64,000 bases of DNA from Psychrobacillus sp042885655 (GCF_042885655.1 NZ_JBHVRO010000004.1:248001-312000); one strand, 5' to 3'; positions 50,853 to 60,082 are shown, counted from the first letter of the stretch. Made by a program: numbers and translations. Notes: generated by a model from the letters alone, not told the origin.

Positions 50853-53210
50853 GTGAAAAAAAGGTGGAAGATCGCCGCATGGGTATTGGGGAGTATCCTT
50901 GCGCTAAGTGTAATTACAGTGTTTGGTTTGAATATATACCTTTCCAATTCAAAGCCAATTATCAAGGGGAATCTTACTTTAAATGCATTAGATTCAGATG
51001 TGAAAGTTATTCGGGATGCAATGGGGGTACCTCATATTCAAGCAAAATCAGATGCAGATTTATATCGAGCACAGGGATTTGTACAAGCGCAAGATAGGCT
51101 CTTCCAAATGGATTTAGCGAGAAGACAAGCGAGTGGACGATTGTCTGAAATTGTTGGTGAGGCTGCTTTGAATACAGATAAGTTCTTCTTAACATTTAGC
51201 TTGAGGGATGCAGCTGAAAAATCCTATGAAGGTTATAATGCGGAGGCAAAAGATGTATTGAAATGGTATGCAGAAGGGGTAAATGAATTTATTTCGTTTG
51301 CAAAAAGGGATAACAAATTAAGCTATGAATTTAAACTGTTAGGATATGAACCTGAAGAGTGGACACCTATAGATTCATTAACAATAGGTAAGTACATGGC
51401 GTATGACTTAGGTGGTAACTGGTCCTCATTAGCAATTAGGCACTGGGCATTAAATGAATTGGGAGAAGATAAAGCAAAAGAATTATTTATCAAATACCCT
51501 GAGGGAGCTCCAGCAATAGTTGAAGCTAATTTAAATAATCGTGTAAATGTAAGTGGCTATTTTGATGCTTCTTTTTTACCAAATGAATTTAATGGGAGTA
51601 ATAACTGGGTCGTGAGTGGAGATAAGACAGAAAGCGGGCTTCCACTCCTGGCGGATGATCCACATCTAGGGTTGAGTACACCATCTATTTGGTATCAAAT
51701 GCATTTAGAGTCACCAGAACAAAATGTAAGTGGCGTTATTTTTGCTGGGATTCCAGGAATCATTTTAGGACATAACGAAGATGTAGCGTGGGGCGTAACG
51801 AATGTTGGTCCCGATGTACAGGATTTATATATCGAAATTCCAAATCCAGATAATCGGACACAGTTTTTGTATGAAGGGAAGTGGGAGGAGGCCATTGTTC
51901 GAAAAGAGCCGATTAAAGTAAAAGGGAAAGAGGCTGTTCCTTTCGAAGTAGTAGTCACTCGTCATGGTCCCATTATTTCCGATGTTTTATTTAAGGAAGA
52001 AGAAGCTTCAGCTTTGTTTTCCATGCAGTGGACTGCACTAGAGCCAACACTTGAATTGCAAGCTATTTTGAAGATGAATAAATCTTCAAACTGGGATGAA
52101 TTCGAAACTGCTTTGGAAGATTTTCAAGCACCGGCGCAAAACTTTGTATTTGCCGCAAAGGATGGAACGATTGCATATAAAGCGAACGGACGTATACCGA
52201 TTCGTAAATCGGGTGATGGGCAATTACCTGTTCCAGGAGATTCCGACCAATTTGGCTGGGTAGGCTATGTTTCGTATGATGAATTGCCAACTGTTGTGAA
52301 TCCAAAAGAAGGGTTTATTGCTACTGCGAATAATCAAGTTGTAGATGAGTCGTATAAATATCATATCACCGATTTTTGGGCGCAGTCATACCGATATGAA
52401 CGAATTGCACAAGAGTTAGACAGCAAATCTAATTTAACAAAAGATGATATGATGAGCTTGCAAATGGATCAACTGAATTTGTATGCGAGAGAGTTTTTAA
52501 CAGAAATGCTCGGTTCTGTGGAAAAGTTAGATACTAATGGTGAGTATAAAAATATCATAGATTTATTGACAGATTGGAATCAAGTGGATGATAAGAACCT
52601 AGCAGCTCCGCTCGTATTCCACAAGTGGATAAAAGAGTTACCGAGAACCTTATTGGAAGACGAAATGCCGGAAGATGTTTACGACATGTTACCTGGCAAG
52701 GGGAATATATCCGATCAATTTCTTCGAAAGGGTTATAAAAATGAAACAAGTACCTGGCTTGAAGAGTATGGTGGAGTTGATAAATGGGTTTATGACTCAT
52801 TTGTGAAGGCTATCAAAAATATTACTGATGAATTCGGATCAAATGAAGAAAAGTGGAAATGGGGAGAATATCACCAACTTACATTTGACCATCCGTTGTC
52901 TGGAGTTTCGCCAATTTTAGCCTATTTGCTAAATCCAAAACCAGTACCAATTGGTGGGTCAAATATTACGGTTCAAGCAGCAGGTTTTGGAGAAGATGGT
53001 AGAGTAGATCATGGAGCCTCTTGGCGATTCGTTGCGGATCTTTCTGATTTATCTCAGACCTACCATATTGTCGGACCTGGACAAAGCGGTCATGTAAAAT
53101 CGAAATGGTACAACGATCAAGTGATGGATTGGGCAGAAGGGAAATATCATGCGACAGCTATAGATGGAAAAATAGAAAATGGTTATGAATTAATATTGAA
53201 AGCGAAATAA
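50853..53210 (+). CDS. Penicillin acylase family protein
   Basis: A 785-residue Ntn-hydrolase precursor with an N-terminal membrane helix (residues 6-28). The alpha-chain part contains GFVQAQDRLFQMDLARRQASGRLSE. The beta chain should begin at the catalytic Ser of GSNNWVVSG (about residue 249) after self-cleavage; ADDPHLGL and the Asn in the later block fit the family. Relatives cleave penicillins or acyl-homoserine lactones; natural substrate unknown. GTG 50853 is preferred for spacing from AGGGGG; ATG 50847 is possible. Confidence 0.9.
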   Translation: MKKRWKIAAWVLGSILALSVITVFGLNIYLSNSKPIIKGNLTLNALDSDVKVIRDAMGVPHIQAKSDADLYRAQGFVQAQDRLFQMDLARRQASGRLSEIVGEAALNTDKFFLTFSLRDAAEKSYEGYNAEAKDVLKWYAEGVNEFISFAKRDNKLSYEFKLLGYEPEEWTPIDSLTIGKYMAYDLGGNWSSLAIRHWALNELGEDKAKELFIKYPEGAPAIVEANLNNRVNVSGYFDASFLPNEFNGSNNWVVSGDKTESGLPLLADDPHLGLSTPSIWYQMHLESPEQNVSGVIFAGIPGIILGHNEDVAWGVTNVGPDVQDLYIEIPNPDNRTQFLYEGKWEEAIVRKEPIKVKGKEAVPFEVVVTRHGPIISDVLFKEEEASALFSMQWTALEPTLELQAILKMNKSSNWDEFETALEDFQAPAQNFVFAAKDGTIAYKANGRIPIRKSGDGQLPVPGDSDQFGWVGYVSYDELPTVVNPKEGFIATANNQVVDESYKYHITDFWAQSYRYERIAQELDSKSNLTKDDMMSLQMDQLNLYAREFLTEMLGSVEKLDTNGEYKNIIDLLTDWNQVDDKNLAAPLVFHKWIKELPRTLLEDEMPEDVYDMLPGKGNISDQFLRKGYKNETSTWLEEYGGVDKWVYDSFVKAIKNITDEFGSNEEKWKWGEYHQLTFDHPLSGVSPILAYLLNPKPVPIGGSNITVQAAGFGEDGRVDHGASWRFVADLSDLSQTYHIVGPGQSGHVKSKWYNDQVMDWAEGKYHATAIDGKIENGYELILKAK

Positions 53211-53220
53211 GATTATAATG

Positions 53221-53254
53221 AGCGACCACTTTAACATAGAAGTGGTCGCTTTTA
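53221..53254 (+). terminator. Terminator after the penicillin acylase gene
   Basis: AGCGACCACTT and AAGTGGTCGCT form a perfect 11-bp stem followed by TTTT. A tandem array starts 14 bases later. Confidence 0.85.
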
Positions 53255-53267
53255 TGCATAGAAAATG

Positions 53268-53612
53268 CTTATCCGGTCAGAAATTCCATTTATCCGGTCA
53301 GAAACTTTTCTATGCGGTCAGAAAATCTGATTATCCGGTCAGAAACTTTTCTATGCGGTCAGAAAATCTGATTATCCGGTCAGAAACTTTTCTATACGGT
53401 CAGAAATTCCATTTATCCGGTCAGAAACTTTTCTATGCGGTCAGAAACTCCAGTTATCCGGTCAAAAACTTTTCTATGCGGTCAGAAACTCTGATTATCC
53501 GGTCAGAAACCATTATCCGGTCAAAAATTTTACTATGCGGTCAGAAACTCCAGTTATCCGGTCAGAAATTTTTCTATGTGATCAGAAACTCCAGTTATCC
53601 GGTCAAAAATGA
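53268..53612. repeat. Tandem array i-b, alternating 20/21-bp units
   Basis: About 17 units with the core TTATCCGGTCAGAAA alternating with CTATGCGGTCAGAAA, so a 41-bp higher-order period. The core is the same as in array i-a, 26 kb away. The unit tails (CTTTT, ATCTGA, CTCCAG) are also reused. The frame open across it is an artefact. Confidence 0.92.
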
Positions 53613-53625
53613 TAAATAAACAAAT

Positions 53626-53649
53626 ACATTCAAATACTAGTTTGAATGT
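53626..53649. promoter_or_regulatory. Perfect dyad before cadC (CadC operator candidate)
   Basis: ACATTCAAA and TTTGAATGT are perfect inverted repeats around TACTAG, just upstream of the -35. Confidence 0.65.
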
Positions 53650-53651
53650 CC

Positions 53652-53680
53652 TTGCATTTTGAATAGTTTGAACATATAAT
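53652..53680 (+). promoter_or_regulatory. Sigma-A promoter of cadC-cadA
   Basis: TTGCAT, 17 bases, TATAAT, between two TCAAA/TTTGA dyads. Confidence 0.7.
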
Positions 53681-53691
53681 GAAACTAACAA

Positions 53692-53707
53692 TCAAACGAT
53701 CATTTGA
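53692..53707. promoter_or_regulatory. Second CadC operator candidate
   Basis: TCAAACGATCATTTGA is a 16-base palindrome with one imperfect pair of positions, lying after the -10 and before the start codon, the usual ArsR/CadC operator place. Confidence 0.65.
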
Positions 53708-53720
53708 ATGAGGTGGTAAA

Positions 53721-54095
53721 ATGCAAACAAAAGATACATGCGAAGTAACGAAGGTGCATGAAAATATAGTACTTTACGTAAAAAAGAAACTGCCAGATGT
53801 TACAAAGGTAGCTCAAATTTTTAAAGCATTAGCAGATGAAACTAGATTAAAAATTGCATATGCTCTAACCATAGAAGAAGAGCTTTGTGTGTGTGATGTA
53901 AGTGAAATTATTGGATCTTCAACAGCAACGGCATCGCATCATTTACGATTTTTACGAGAATTATCTCTCGCAAAATCACGCCGCAAAGGGAAACTGGTTT
54001 ACTATTCATTAGCTGATCATCATGTTAATGAATTAGTTAAAATAGCGTACGAGCATGCATTAGAAGAAGGTGAGAAGAGTGGAAAGAGAAGCTAA
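53721..54095 (+). CDS. cadC: Cadmium/lead/zinc-sensing repressor CadC
   Basis: A 124-residue ArsR-family regulator. Cys near residue 7 (KDTCEV) and the paired Cys in EELCVCDVSE (about 58 and 60) form the thiolate metal site; the HTH is SSTATASHHLRFLRELSL. Metal binding releases it from the operator. It overlaps cadA by 17 bases. Confidence 0.9.
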   Translation: MQTKDTCEVTKVHENIVLYVKKKLPDVTKVAQIFKALADETRLKIAYALTIEEELCVCDVSEIIGSSTATASHHLRFLRELSLAKSRRKGKLVYYSLADHHVNELVKIAYEHALEEGEKSGKRS

Positions 54096-56196
54096 AAAAG
54101 AATATCGACTTGAGAATCTTACATGTGCCAATTGTGCGATGAAGTTTGAAAACAATATTAAAAGTTTACCTGATGTAATGGATGCAAATGTGAATTTTGG
54201 TGCCTCCAAAGTTTCAGTCATAGGTAATGCCACTATAGAGGAAATAGAAAAAGCGGGAGCATTTGATGGCATAAAAGTAGCTTCTATTAAACAAAGTCAG
54301 CAAGAGAAGACTCTATTCTTCAAACGAAAAGAAAATGTGGTAACAATGATCTCCTGCGTATTTTTAGTAGTTGGGATTATCATTTCCTATATGTTTGAAG
54401 AAAAGAACCCATATGCAATTGGATTATTCATGATATCCATCGTTATTGGAGGTTATAATCTATTTAAAGGTGGTCTGATTAATCTATCTCGCTTTTATTT
54501 TGATATGAAGACACTTATGACAATAGCGATTATTGGAGCAGCAATCATCGGTGAATGGAGAGAAGGTGCTGTTGTCGTCTTTTTATTTTCAGTTAGTGAG
54601 GCGTTAGAAGCTTATTCTATGAATAAAGCACGTCAGTCCATTAGACAGTTAATGGATATAGCACCTTCAACTGCCACAATTCGTCGAGAGAACAAATTAG
54701 TAGAAGTTGATACAGAATTTATTCAAATCAATGATGTTTTAATCGTTAAACCCGGTGAAAAAATTGCGATGGATGGAATTGTGTTGAGAGGTACCTCTGC
54801 TGTCAATCAGGCGTCGATTACAGGCGAAGCTGTGCCAGCCATGAAAATTATTGGTGACGAGGTTTTTGCTGGTACATTAAATGAAGAAGGTTCATTAGAG
54901 ATAAAAGTTACAAAAAGAGTAGAAGACACAACGATTGCAAAGATTATTCATTTAGTAGAAGAAGCTCAAGCAGAAAAAGCACCTTCTCAGAAATTCGTAG
55001 ATAAGTTTGCAAAATATTATACGCCTGCAATTATCTCAATAGCATTTTTAGTAGCAATCGTTCCTCCGTTGTTCGGTGCAGATTGGCACTTATGGATTTA
55101 TCAAGGGCTTGCAGTATTAGTCGTAGGCTGCCCATGTGCTTTAGTTGTATCAACGCCAGTAGCAATCGTGACCGCTATTGGAAATGCTGCTAAGCAAGGT
55201 GTGCTCATTAAAGGTGGCATTCACTTAGAAGAAATTGGTCGTTTACAAGCAATTGCTTTTGACAAAACAGGAACATTAACAAAAGGATATCCTGAAGTGA
55301 CGCATGTGGAGTCGGACTCTTTAAATGAATTCATTCAAAAAGTAATGTCAATTGAAACCTTCTCACAACATCCACTTGCACAAGCAATCGTAAAATATGG
55401 TGAGAAAGAACATATTCTTCCTATAGGTATCGATGAATTTAAATCTATCACTGGTAAAGGAGCGGAAGGAATTATAAAAGGGAAGAAGTGGTCGGTAGGT
55501 AGCCTTTTATGGGTTTCTTCTTTTAGTTCTGTTCCCAATGAAGTGATAGAAAAAATCAAACAACTACAAACAGAAGGAAATACGGTAATACTTGCAGCGG
55601 AAGAAGGAGTTTATAGAGGGTTTATAGCAGTAATGGATCCAATCCGTTTAACTAGTAGTAGGGTGTTACAAAGTCTTAGAAGTATTGGTATAAAACATAC
55701 CGTCATGCTAACAGGGGACGACGCAAGAACTGCGCATGCCATTGCTGCTAAACTAGGAATAGCAGATGTTGAAGCTGGACTAATGCCAGATCAAAAACTT
55801 TCCGCCATAAAAGCGCTGAAAGAAAAATATGGTGCAGTTGCTATGGTAGGAGACGGAGTGAATGATGCACCTGCACTTGCTGCTTCTACTGTAGGAATAG
55901 CAATGGGTGGAGCAGGGACAGACGCCGCACTTGAAACTGCAGATGTAGCATTAATGGCAGATGATTTAGAGAAACTTCCATATACGATTCGATTAAGTCG
56001 AAAAGCATTGCATATAATTAAAGAAAATATTATGTTTGCATTAGGGTTAAAGATTATCGCGCTCTTACTCATCATTCCAGGATGGTTAACGTTATGGATT
56101 GCCATCTTTGCAGATATGGGAGCGACATTATTGGTAGTACTGAATTCTTTGCGACTATTAACTTCATTCAGCCGGGAGGATACCCCGGCAGAATAA
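54079..56196 (+). CDS. cadA: Cadmium/zinc-exporting P-type ATPase
   Basis: A 705-residue P1B-type ATPase. N-terminal metal-binding domain with CANCA (about residues 17-20), the membrane CPC motif VGCPCALVVSTP (about 350), phosphorylation site DKTGTLTKG (about 394), SQHPLAQAI with the family HP, and the hinge GDGVNDAPALA. The CPC plus HP set fits Cd2+/Zn2+/Pb2+ export. GTG 54079 is chosen because AGAAGG lies 8 bases upstream; an earlier GTG at 54070 abuts it. No terminator with a T-run is visible after the stop. Confidence 0.94.
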   Translation: MEREAKKEYRLENLTCANCAMKFENNIKSLPDVMDANVNFGASKVSVIGNATIEEIEKAGAFDGIKVASIKQSQQEKTLFFKRKENVVTMISCVFLVVGIIISYMFEEKNPYAIGLFMISIVIGGYNLFKGGLINLSRFYFDMKTLMTIAIIGAAIIGEWREGAVVVFLFSVSEALEAYSMNKARQSIRQLMDIAPSTATIRRENKLVEVDTEFIQINDVLIVKPGEKIAMDGIVLRGTSAVNQASITGEAVPAMKIIGDEVFAGTLNEEGSLEIKVTKRVEDTTIAKIIHLVEEAQAEKAPSQKFVDKFAKYYTPAIISIAFLVAIVPPLFGADWHLWIYQGLAVLVVGCPCALVVSTPVAIVTAIGNAAKQGVLIKGGIHLEEIGRLQAIAFDKTGTLTKGYPEVTHVESDSLNEFIQKVMSIETFSQHPLAQAIVKYGEKEHILPIGIDEFKSITGKGAEGIIKGKKWSVGSLLWVSSFSSVPNEVIEKIKQLQTEGNTVILAAEEGVYRGFIAVMDPIRLTSSRVLQSLRSIGIKHTVMLTGDDARTAHAIAAKLGIADVEAGLMPDQKLSAIKALKEKYGAVAMVGDGVNDAPALAASTVGIAMGGAGTDAALETADVALMADDLEKLPYTIRLSRKALHIIKENIMFALGLKIIALLLIIPGWLTLWIAIFADMGATLLVVLNSLRLLTSFSREDTPAE

Positions 56197-56302
56197 AGTT
56201 AATGTCTCCAGTGAACTACTAGACCAAGCTCAAGAAAAAATGGACGCAAATACGCCAAGGCGAATTTAAAAGTGCATAAGTAGTACGTTTGGGGGGATTA
56301 AA

Positions 56303-57409
56303 ATGAAGTTAACTGAGTGGACGATGGAAGAGCAAGAGCAGCTGATCCATTTTATGACGACAAATACATGGCCGTATCATGGAAATTCACATCCAGCTAG
56401 GGAATTAATTGAAAAGACGATTGAAGAAGGCGGATATCAATCTGACGAAGTGAAAACATTTTGGGTTGAAAATGAAGAGAATGAACAGGTTGGAATCGTC
56501 AAAATTTATGATTTACAAGATGAGATTCCTTTATTTGATTTACGAATCGCAAACGAAGCACGTGGAAGAGGATATGGTCCACGTGCTTTGGAAATGGTTG
56601 CAGAGTATGTATTTAAATTACCAGAGGTGAAAATTCGCTTAGAAGGCCATACGAGACAAGATAATTTTGCGATGCGGAAAACGTTTGAGCGTGCAGGTTT
56701 TGTAAAAGAAGCGCAGCTACGTCAAGCATGGTTTTCTCCAAAAGAGGGTTCGTACTATGACGCAGTTACGTATGGTATGACAAGGGATGACTTTTTAAAG
56801 GGAACTGCTACGCCTGTTAATTGGGATGATGATTTTAATAAAAAAGTTAAAAATGATGAGACCAACTCCTTTTCGGAAGAATTTTTTACAGAACGTTTAA
56901 TTATTCGAGCACAGAGGTTAGAGGATGCACCTAGTGTTTGGAAAGCGGTTATAGAATCGCATGAAGCATTAAAGAAGTGGATGCCATGGGCGCAAAGTAT
57001 GCAAACATTGGAACAGACGACTACTAATATACGTCAGGGTATTGCAGATTTCATTACACGTAAGAATCTACGACTTTATTTATTTTTAAAAGAAACAGGT
57101 GAATTCGTAGGGGCTTCTGAATTACATCATATAGATTGGGAAGTTCGGAAGTTTGAATTTGGCTATTGGATTCATAACAAGTTTGAAGGCAAAGGTTTAA
57201 TGACGGAAGCCTGTGAACGTATTACACAATTTGCTTTCGAGGAGTTACATGCAAATCGAGTGGAAATACGTTGTGACAGTGAAAATGTTAGAAGTCGTTC
57301 TTTAGCGGAAAGACTTGGTTACATATTAGAGGGCACACTTCATAAAGATTCTCTAACAGCGGATGGAAAAAAATTACGTAATACATGTATTTATGCAAAA
57401 ATAAAATGA
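56303..57409 (+). CDS. Double GNAT acetyltransferase
   Basis: A 368-residue protein with two tandem GNAT domains. Domain 1 (about 1-165) has the CoA loop ANEARGRGYGPRALEMV; domain 2 (about 190-368) is RimJ/RimL-like with GYWIHNKFEGKGLMTEAC and CDSENVRSRSLAERLGY. Domain 1 ends in a charged linker (DDDFNKKVKNDETN). Both CoA loops look intact. Substrates are unknown. A strong GGGGGG ribosome site precedes ATG 56303. Confidence 0.88.
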   Translation: MKLTEWTMEEQEQLIHFMTTNTWPYHGNSHPARELIEKTIEEGGYQSDEVKTFWVENEENEQVGIVKIYDLQDEIPLFDLRIANEARGRGYGPRALEMVAEYVFKLPEVKIRLEGHTRQDNFAMRKTFERAGFVKEAQLRQAWFSPKEGSYYDAVTYGMTRDDFLKGTATPVNWDDDFNKKVKNDETNSFSEEFFTERLIIRAQRLEDAPSVWKAVIESHEALKKWMPWAQSMQTLEQTTTNIRQGIADFITRKNLRLYLFLKETGEFVGASELHHIDWEVRKFEFGYWIHNKFEGKGLMTEACERITQFAFEELHANRVEIRCDSENVRSRSLAERLGYILEGTLHKDSLTADGKKLRNTCIYAKIK

Positions 57410-57434
57410 GGGATTGCTTTTTAGGCAATCCCTC
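57408..57434. terminator. Bidirectional hairpin, GNAT / small membrane gene
   Basis: GAGGGATTGC and GCAATCCCTC form a perfect 10-bp stem; the minus side is followed by a T-rich stretch, the plus side is weaker. Confidence 0.75.
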
Positions 57435-57437
57435 ACT

Positions 57438-57593
57438 TTAGACCGATCGTCTTCCGGTAAAAAGTTGAATGATAAAAATAATTACGGCAATTACTAATAA
57501 GGCGTGAATTAGGCCACCGCCAATTTTTAGTACTAAACCGAGTAACCAAAATATGATTAAAATAACAATAATGGCCCATAAAATTTTTCCCAT
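57438..57593 (-). CDS. Lmo0937-family small membrane protein
   Basis: A 51-residue protein, MGKILWAIIVILIIFW then a second hydrophobic span, ending FTGRRSV. The two spans around LGLVLKIGGGLIHAL fit the short membrane proteins of the lmo0937 family, widespread in Bacilli and of unknown role. The start has an AAAGGATG site about 9 bases upstream. Confidence 0.8.
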   Translation of the reverse strand: MGKILWAIIVILIIFWLLGLVLKIGGGLIHALLVIAVIIFIIQLFTGRRSV

Positions 57594-58268
57594 ATTATTT
57601 CATCCTTTCTTATGAAGTATGTGGTTATTAAAATTCTACCCTATAGTATATAAGGTTAAACATTTGGTAGTGAATATTGAGACTCCGCAGAGCGCGTCCG
57701 CATGTAACGAAAATAAACAGTGTCACCTGAAAAGTAAAACTGTACAATTAGTAAGAAAGCGTTAAAGATATTCGCGTTTATACGTGAGATTTTGAAATGT
57801 GAAATTGATTCAAGTTGTTTATTATTTCTTGCAAAAATTTTGCAGTAGTTAATCCATTGAATATGAGTAATTATAAAATGCTGCTAAATCACACCTTCTA
57901 CATTTCTCCAAAAAGTATTTCATATCAATGCCTCTGATAAAACTCTTGAAATTATTTATATATCCAAAGAATCATCTAACTCCCTAATTTTAACGATTAA
58001 ATAGCGATTAATACTTTGTTTGGAAACTTTAATCTTCTTTTGTATTTTCATTTTTACACAAAGTTTCTAATTTAAGAAAATGAGTGAAACTAAAGTATTG
58101 TATATATCGGAATAAAGTTGGTATAAAGTTGGTATCTAAAAAAAATTTTTTTGATTATACTTTTTAAATCAGTACGATTGTTTCGGAATTTTTCACTTTA
58201 TTTCTTACAATTAGAAGTTAAATTATCATGCAGTGAGGCGCGATTATGTTTTTTAGGGAAGTGATTAA
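57594..58268. other. AT-rich gap without a recognisable gene
   Basis: 675 bases without a convincing ORF. There is one tandem repeat (TAAAGTTGGTA twice, about 58112-58134) and a symmetric A/T tract (A8T7, about 58138-58153), both close to the comFB start. No known repeat family copy occurs here. Confidence 0.5.
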
Positions 58269-58538
58269 GTGCTTACAAATGTAATGGAAGAAATCGTGCA
58301 GAGTCTTGTAACGATGCTTATGAGAGGGACGGAATATCAAACCTTTTGTAAATGTGAACAATGTGAAATGGATATTATTGCTTTAAGCTTAAATACACTA
58401 CCAGCGCATTATGTAACAACCATGCAGGGCAGAAATGCAGTTTTTGAACGAATGAATTCGAAGGAAAATTTAGAATGGATTAATAAACGTATCATTCAAT
58501 CTATACATGTCATAGGTAAGTATCCACATCGTAGCTAA
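58269..58538 (+). CDS. comFB: Late competence protein ComFB-like
   Basis: An 89-residue protein with conserved EEIVQSLVTMLMRG, CKCEQCEMDIIALSLNTLPAHYV and GRNAVFERM, the ComFB family signature; the Cys cluster (CKCEQC) suggests a metal site. In B. subtilis comFB lies between comFA and comFC; here it stands alone, so a competence role is uncertain. Some ComFB proteins bind cyclic dinucleotides. GTG 58269 is the start used. Confidence 0.8.
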   Translation: MLTNVMEEIVQSLVTMLMRGTEYQTFCKCEQCEMDIIALSLNTLPAHYVTTMQGRNAVFERMNSKENLEWINKRIIQSIHVIGKYPHRS

Positions 58539-58565
58539 TCAAATTTAACACATCTTTAAATAAGT

Positions 58566-58606
58566 AAAGGGTACCGGTTCTAATAAGCCGAGTACCCTTT
58601 TTTATT
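58566..58606 (+). terminator. Terminator after comFB
   Basis: AAAGGGTAC and GTACCCTTT with an inner CGG/CCG pairing, then a T-run. Confidence 0.85.
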
Positions 58607-58686
58607 CGTAGGCTATTATGTCTATATTTGTTATGGTAAGCGGGATGTAGTAAAATAAATGAAGTAGTTATGAAAGGAAGATACGT

Positions 58687-59106
58687 ATGCCAACACCAAG
58701 CATGGAAGACCATATTGAACAAATATATATGTTAATCGAGCAGAAAGGTTATGCTCGTGTGTCTGACATTGCGGAAGCATTATCTGTCTTGCCATCATCC
58801 GTTACAAAAATGGTGCAAAAGTTAGATAAAGACGGTTTTTTAATATATGAAAAGTATCGTGGTCTCACACTTACTCAAAAAGGTTTGAAAATGGGGAAAA
58901 AGCTAGTGAAGAGACATGATTTACTAGAGGATTTTTTACGCATTATTGGAGTAAAAGAAGAGAATATATATAAGGATGTAGAAGGAATTGAACATCATTT
59001 AAGCTGGAACTCAATAGATCGTATATCGGATTTAGTTTTGTTTCTTGATGAAAATCCTTCTATTCAATCAAAGCTTCTTGAGACGCAAGAAAGAGAAACG
59101 GAGTAA
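58687..59106 (+). CDS. mntR: Manganese-sensing regulator MntR
   Basis: A 139-residue DtxR-family repressor that binds Mn2+ and silences manganese importers. All six B. subtilis MntR metal ligands are at the same positions: Asp8, Glu11, His77, Glu99, Glu102 and His103. The HTH is SDIAEALSVLPSSVTKMVQKL. It lacks the SH3-like third domain, as MntR does. Confidence 0.95.
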   Translation: MPTPSMEDHIEQIYMLIEQKGYARVSDIAEALSVLPSSVTKMVQKLDKDGFLIYEKYRGLTLTQKGLKMGKKLVKRHDLLEDFLRIIGVKEENIYKDVEGIEHHLSWNSIDRISDLVLFLDENPSIQSKLLETQERETE

Positions 59107-59160
59107 GGATATCGAGTATATAAAGACATGCAAACAGATACATAAAGGAGAGTGGTAAAT

Positions 59161-60021
59161 TTGATAGGATCGGCATCAGGAGAAATAGTAAAATTACACG
59201 TAAAAGCACAAGAAGGTTCAAAATGGATATTGGAGCATCATGAAATAGATATACCATTGAATGCTTCAGAAGCACCGGAAGAATTACAAGTAGGGAACTC
59301 AATTGAAGTATTTCTATTTGTAGACAGAAGAGGGAATTTATCAGCTACGACACAAATTCCAACTATACAAAAAGGTACATACGGGTGGGCACGAGTGATT
59401 AAAGTTTCTGAGAAAGAGGGAGCTTTTGTCGACATAGGCACGTCAAAAGAAGTACAAGTAAAAGCAGATGACTTACCGAAAATTAAGGATCTTTGGCCAG
59501 CAAATGGAGATCATCTATATATAACGCTTCGTACAGATAAAGACGGAGAATTATTTGGGCGTCTAGCAACAGAGGATCGCGTCGAGGAATTATATATAGA
59601 TGCACCAACTACTTTATTCAATCAAAATCTTCAAGCTAGACCTTATCGATTACTTCCAATTGGTACGTTTTTACTGAGTGTTCCAGAAAACTATCGTATT
59701 TTCGTGCATCAATCGGAACGTGCAGAAGAACCACGCCTTGGACAAGACTTAACGGTCCGAGTGATTGATACGAAAGAAGATGGTTCACTTAACGGATCAC
59801 TATTACCACGTAACCACGAACGTTTAGAAGACGATGCGGAATCCATTTTCCGGTATATAAACGATGTTGGCGGAAAGATGCCATTTACAGATAAATCTAA
59901 TCCAGATGAAATACAAGAAATGTTCACAATGAGCAAGGCTGCATTTAAACGTGCATTAGGGAAACTCATGAAAGAAGGTAAGATAGTCCAAAAAGATGGT
60001 TGGACTGAATTGAAAATGTAA
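59161..60021 (+). CDS. cvfB: S1-domain RNA-binding protein CvfB
   Basis: A 286-residue protein of the CvfB (YitL) family: three S1-like RNA-binding domains (about 1-65, 70-130, 150-215) and a C-terminal winged helix (about 225-286, SKAAFKRALGKLMKEGKI). In Staphylococcus it controls virulence gene expression through RNA binding. TTG 59161 is chosen: AAGGAG is 10 bases upstream, whereas GTG 59152 abuts that site. Confidence 0.9.
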   Translation: MIGSASGEIVKLHVKAQEGSKWILEHHEIDIPLNASEAPEELQVGNSIEVFLFVDRRGNLSATTQIPTIQKGTYGWARVIKVSEKEGAFVDIGTSKEVQVKADDLPKIKDLWPANGDHLYITLRTDKDGELFGRLATEDRVEELYIDAPTTLFNQNLQARPYRLLPIGTFLLSVPENYRIFVHQSERAEEPRLGQDLTVRVIDTKEDGSLNGSLLPRNHERLEDDAESIFRYINDVGGKMPFTDKSNPDEIQEMFTMSKAAFKRALGKLMKEGKIVQKDGWTELKM

Positions 60022-60082
60022 AAAGAAAAGCGGAGTTTAGACACTTGCTTAATAAGAGTTAATAATTTCTTATTTGAGTAAA

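Noticed and set aside
53268..53612. CRISPR-like array
   Set aside because: Units are contiguous, degenerate and 20-21 bp long with no unique spacers of 30 or more bases and no cas genes in the window.
53218..53619. A 133-codon open frame across array i-b
   Set aside because: Stop-free only because the unit lacks stops in that frame; it starts inside the preceding terminator and the unit length (20/21) would not keep a protein repeat in register.
56170..56194. GCCGGG/CCCGGC hairpin as cadA terminator
   Set aside because: It lies within the last codons and is not followed by a T-run.
58138..58153. ComK box before comFB (A-run followed by T-run)
   Set aside because: The A8T7 tract fits the AAAA-N5-TTTT pattern trivially; a second correctly spaced half was not found.
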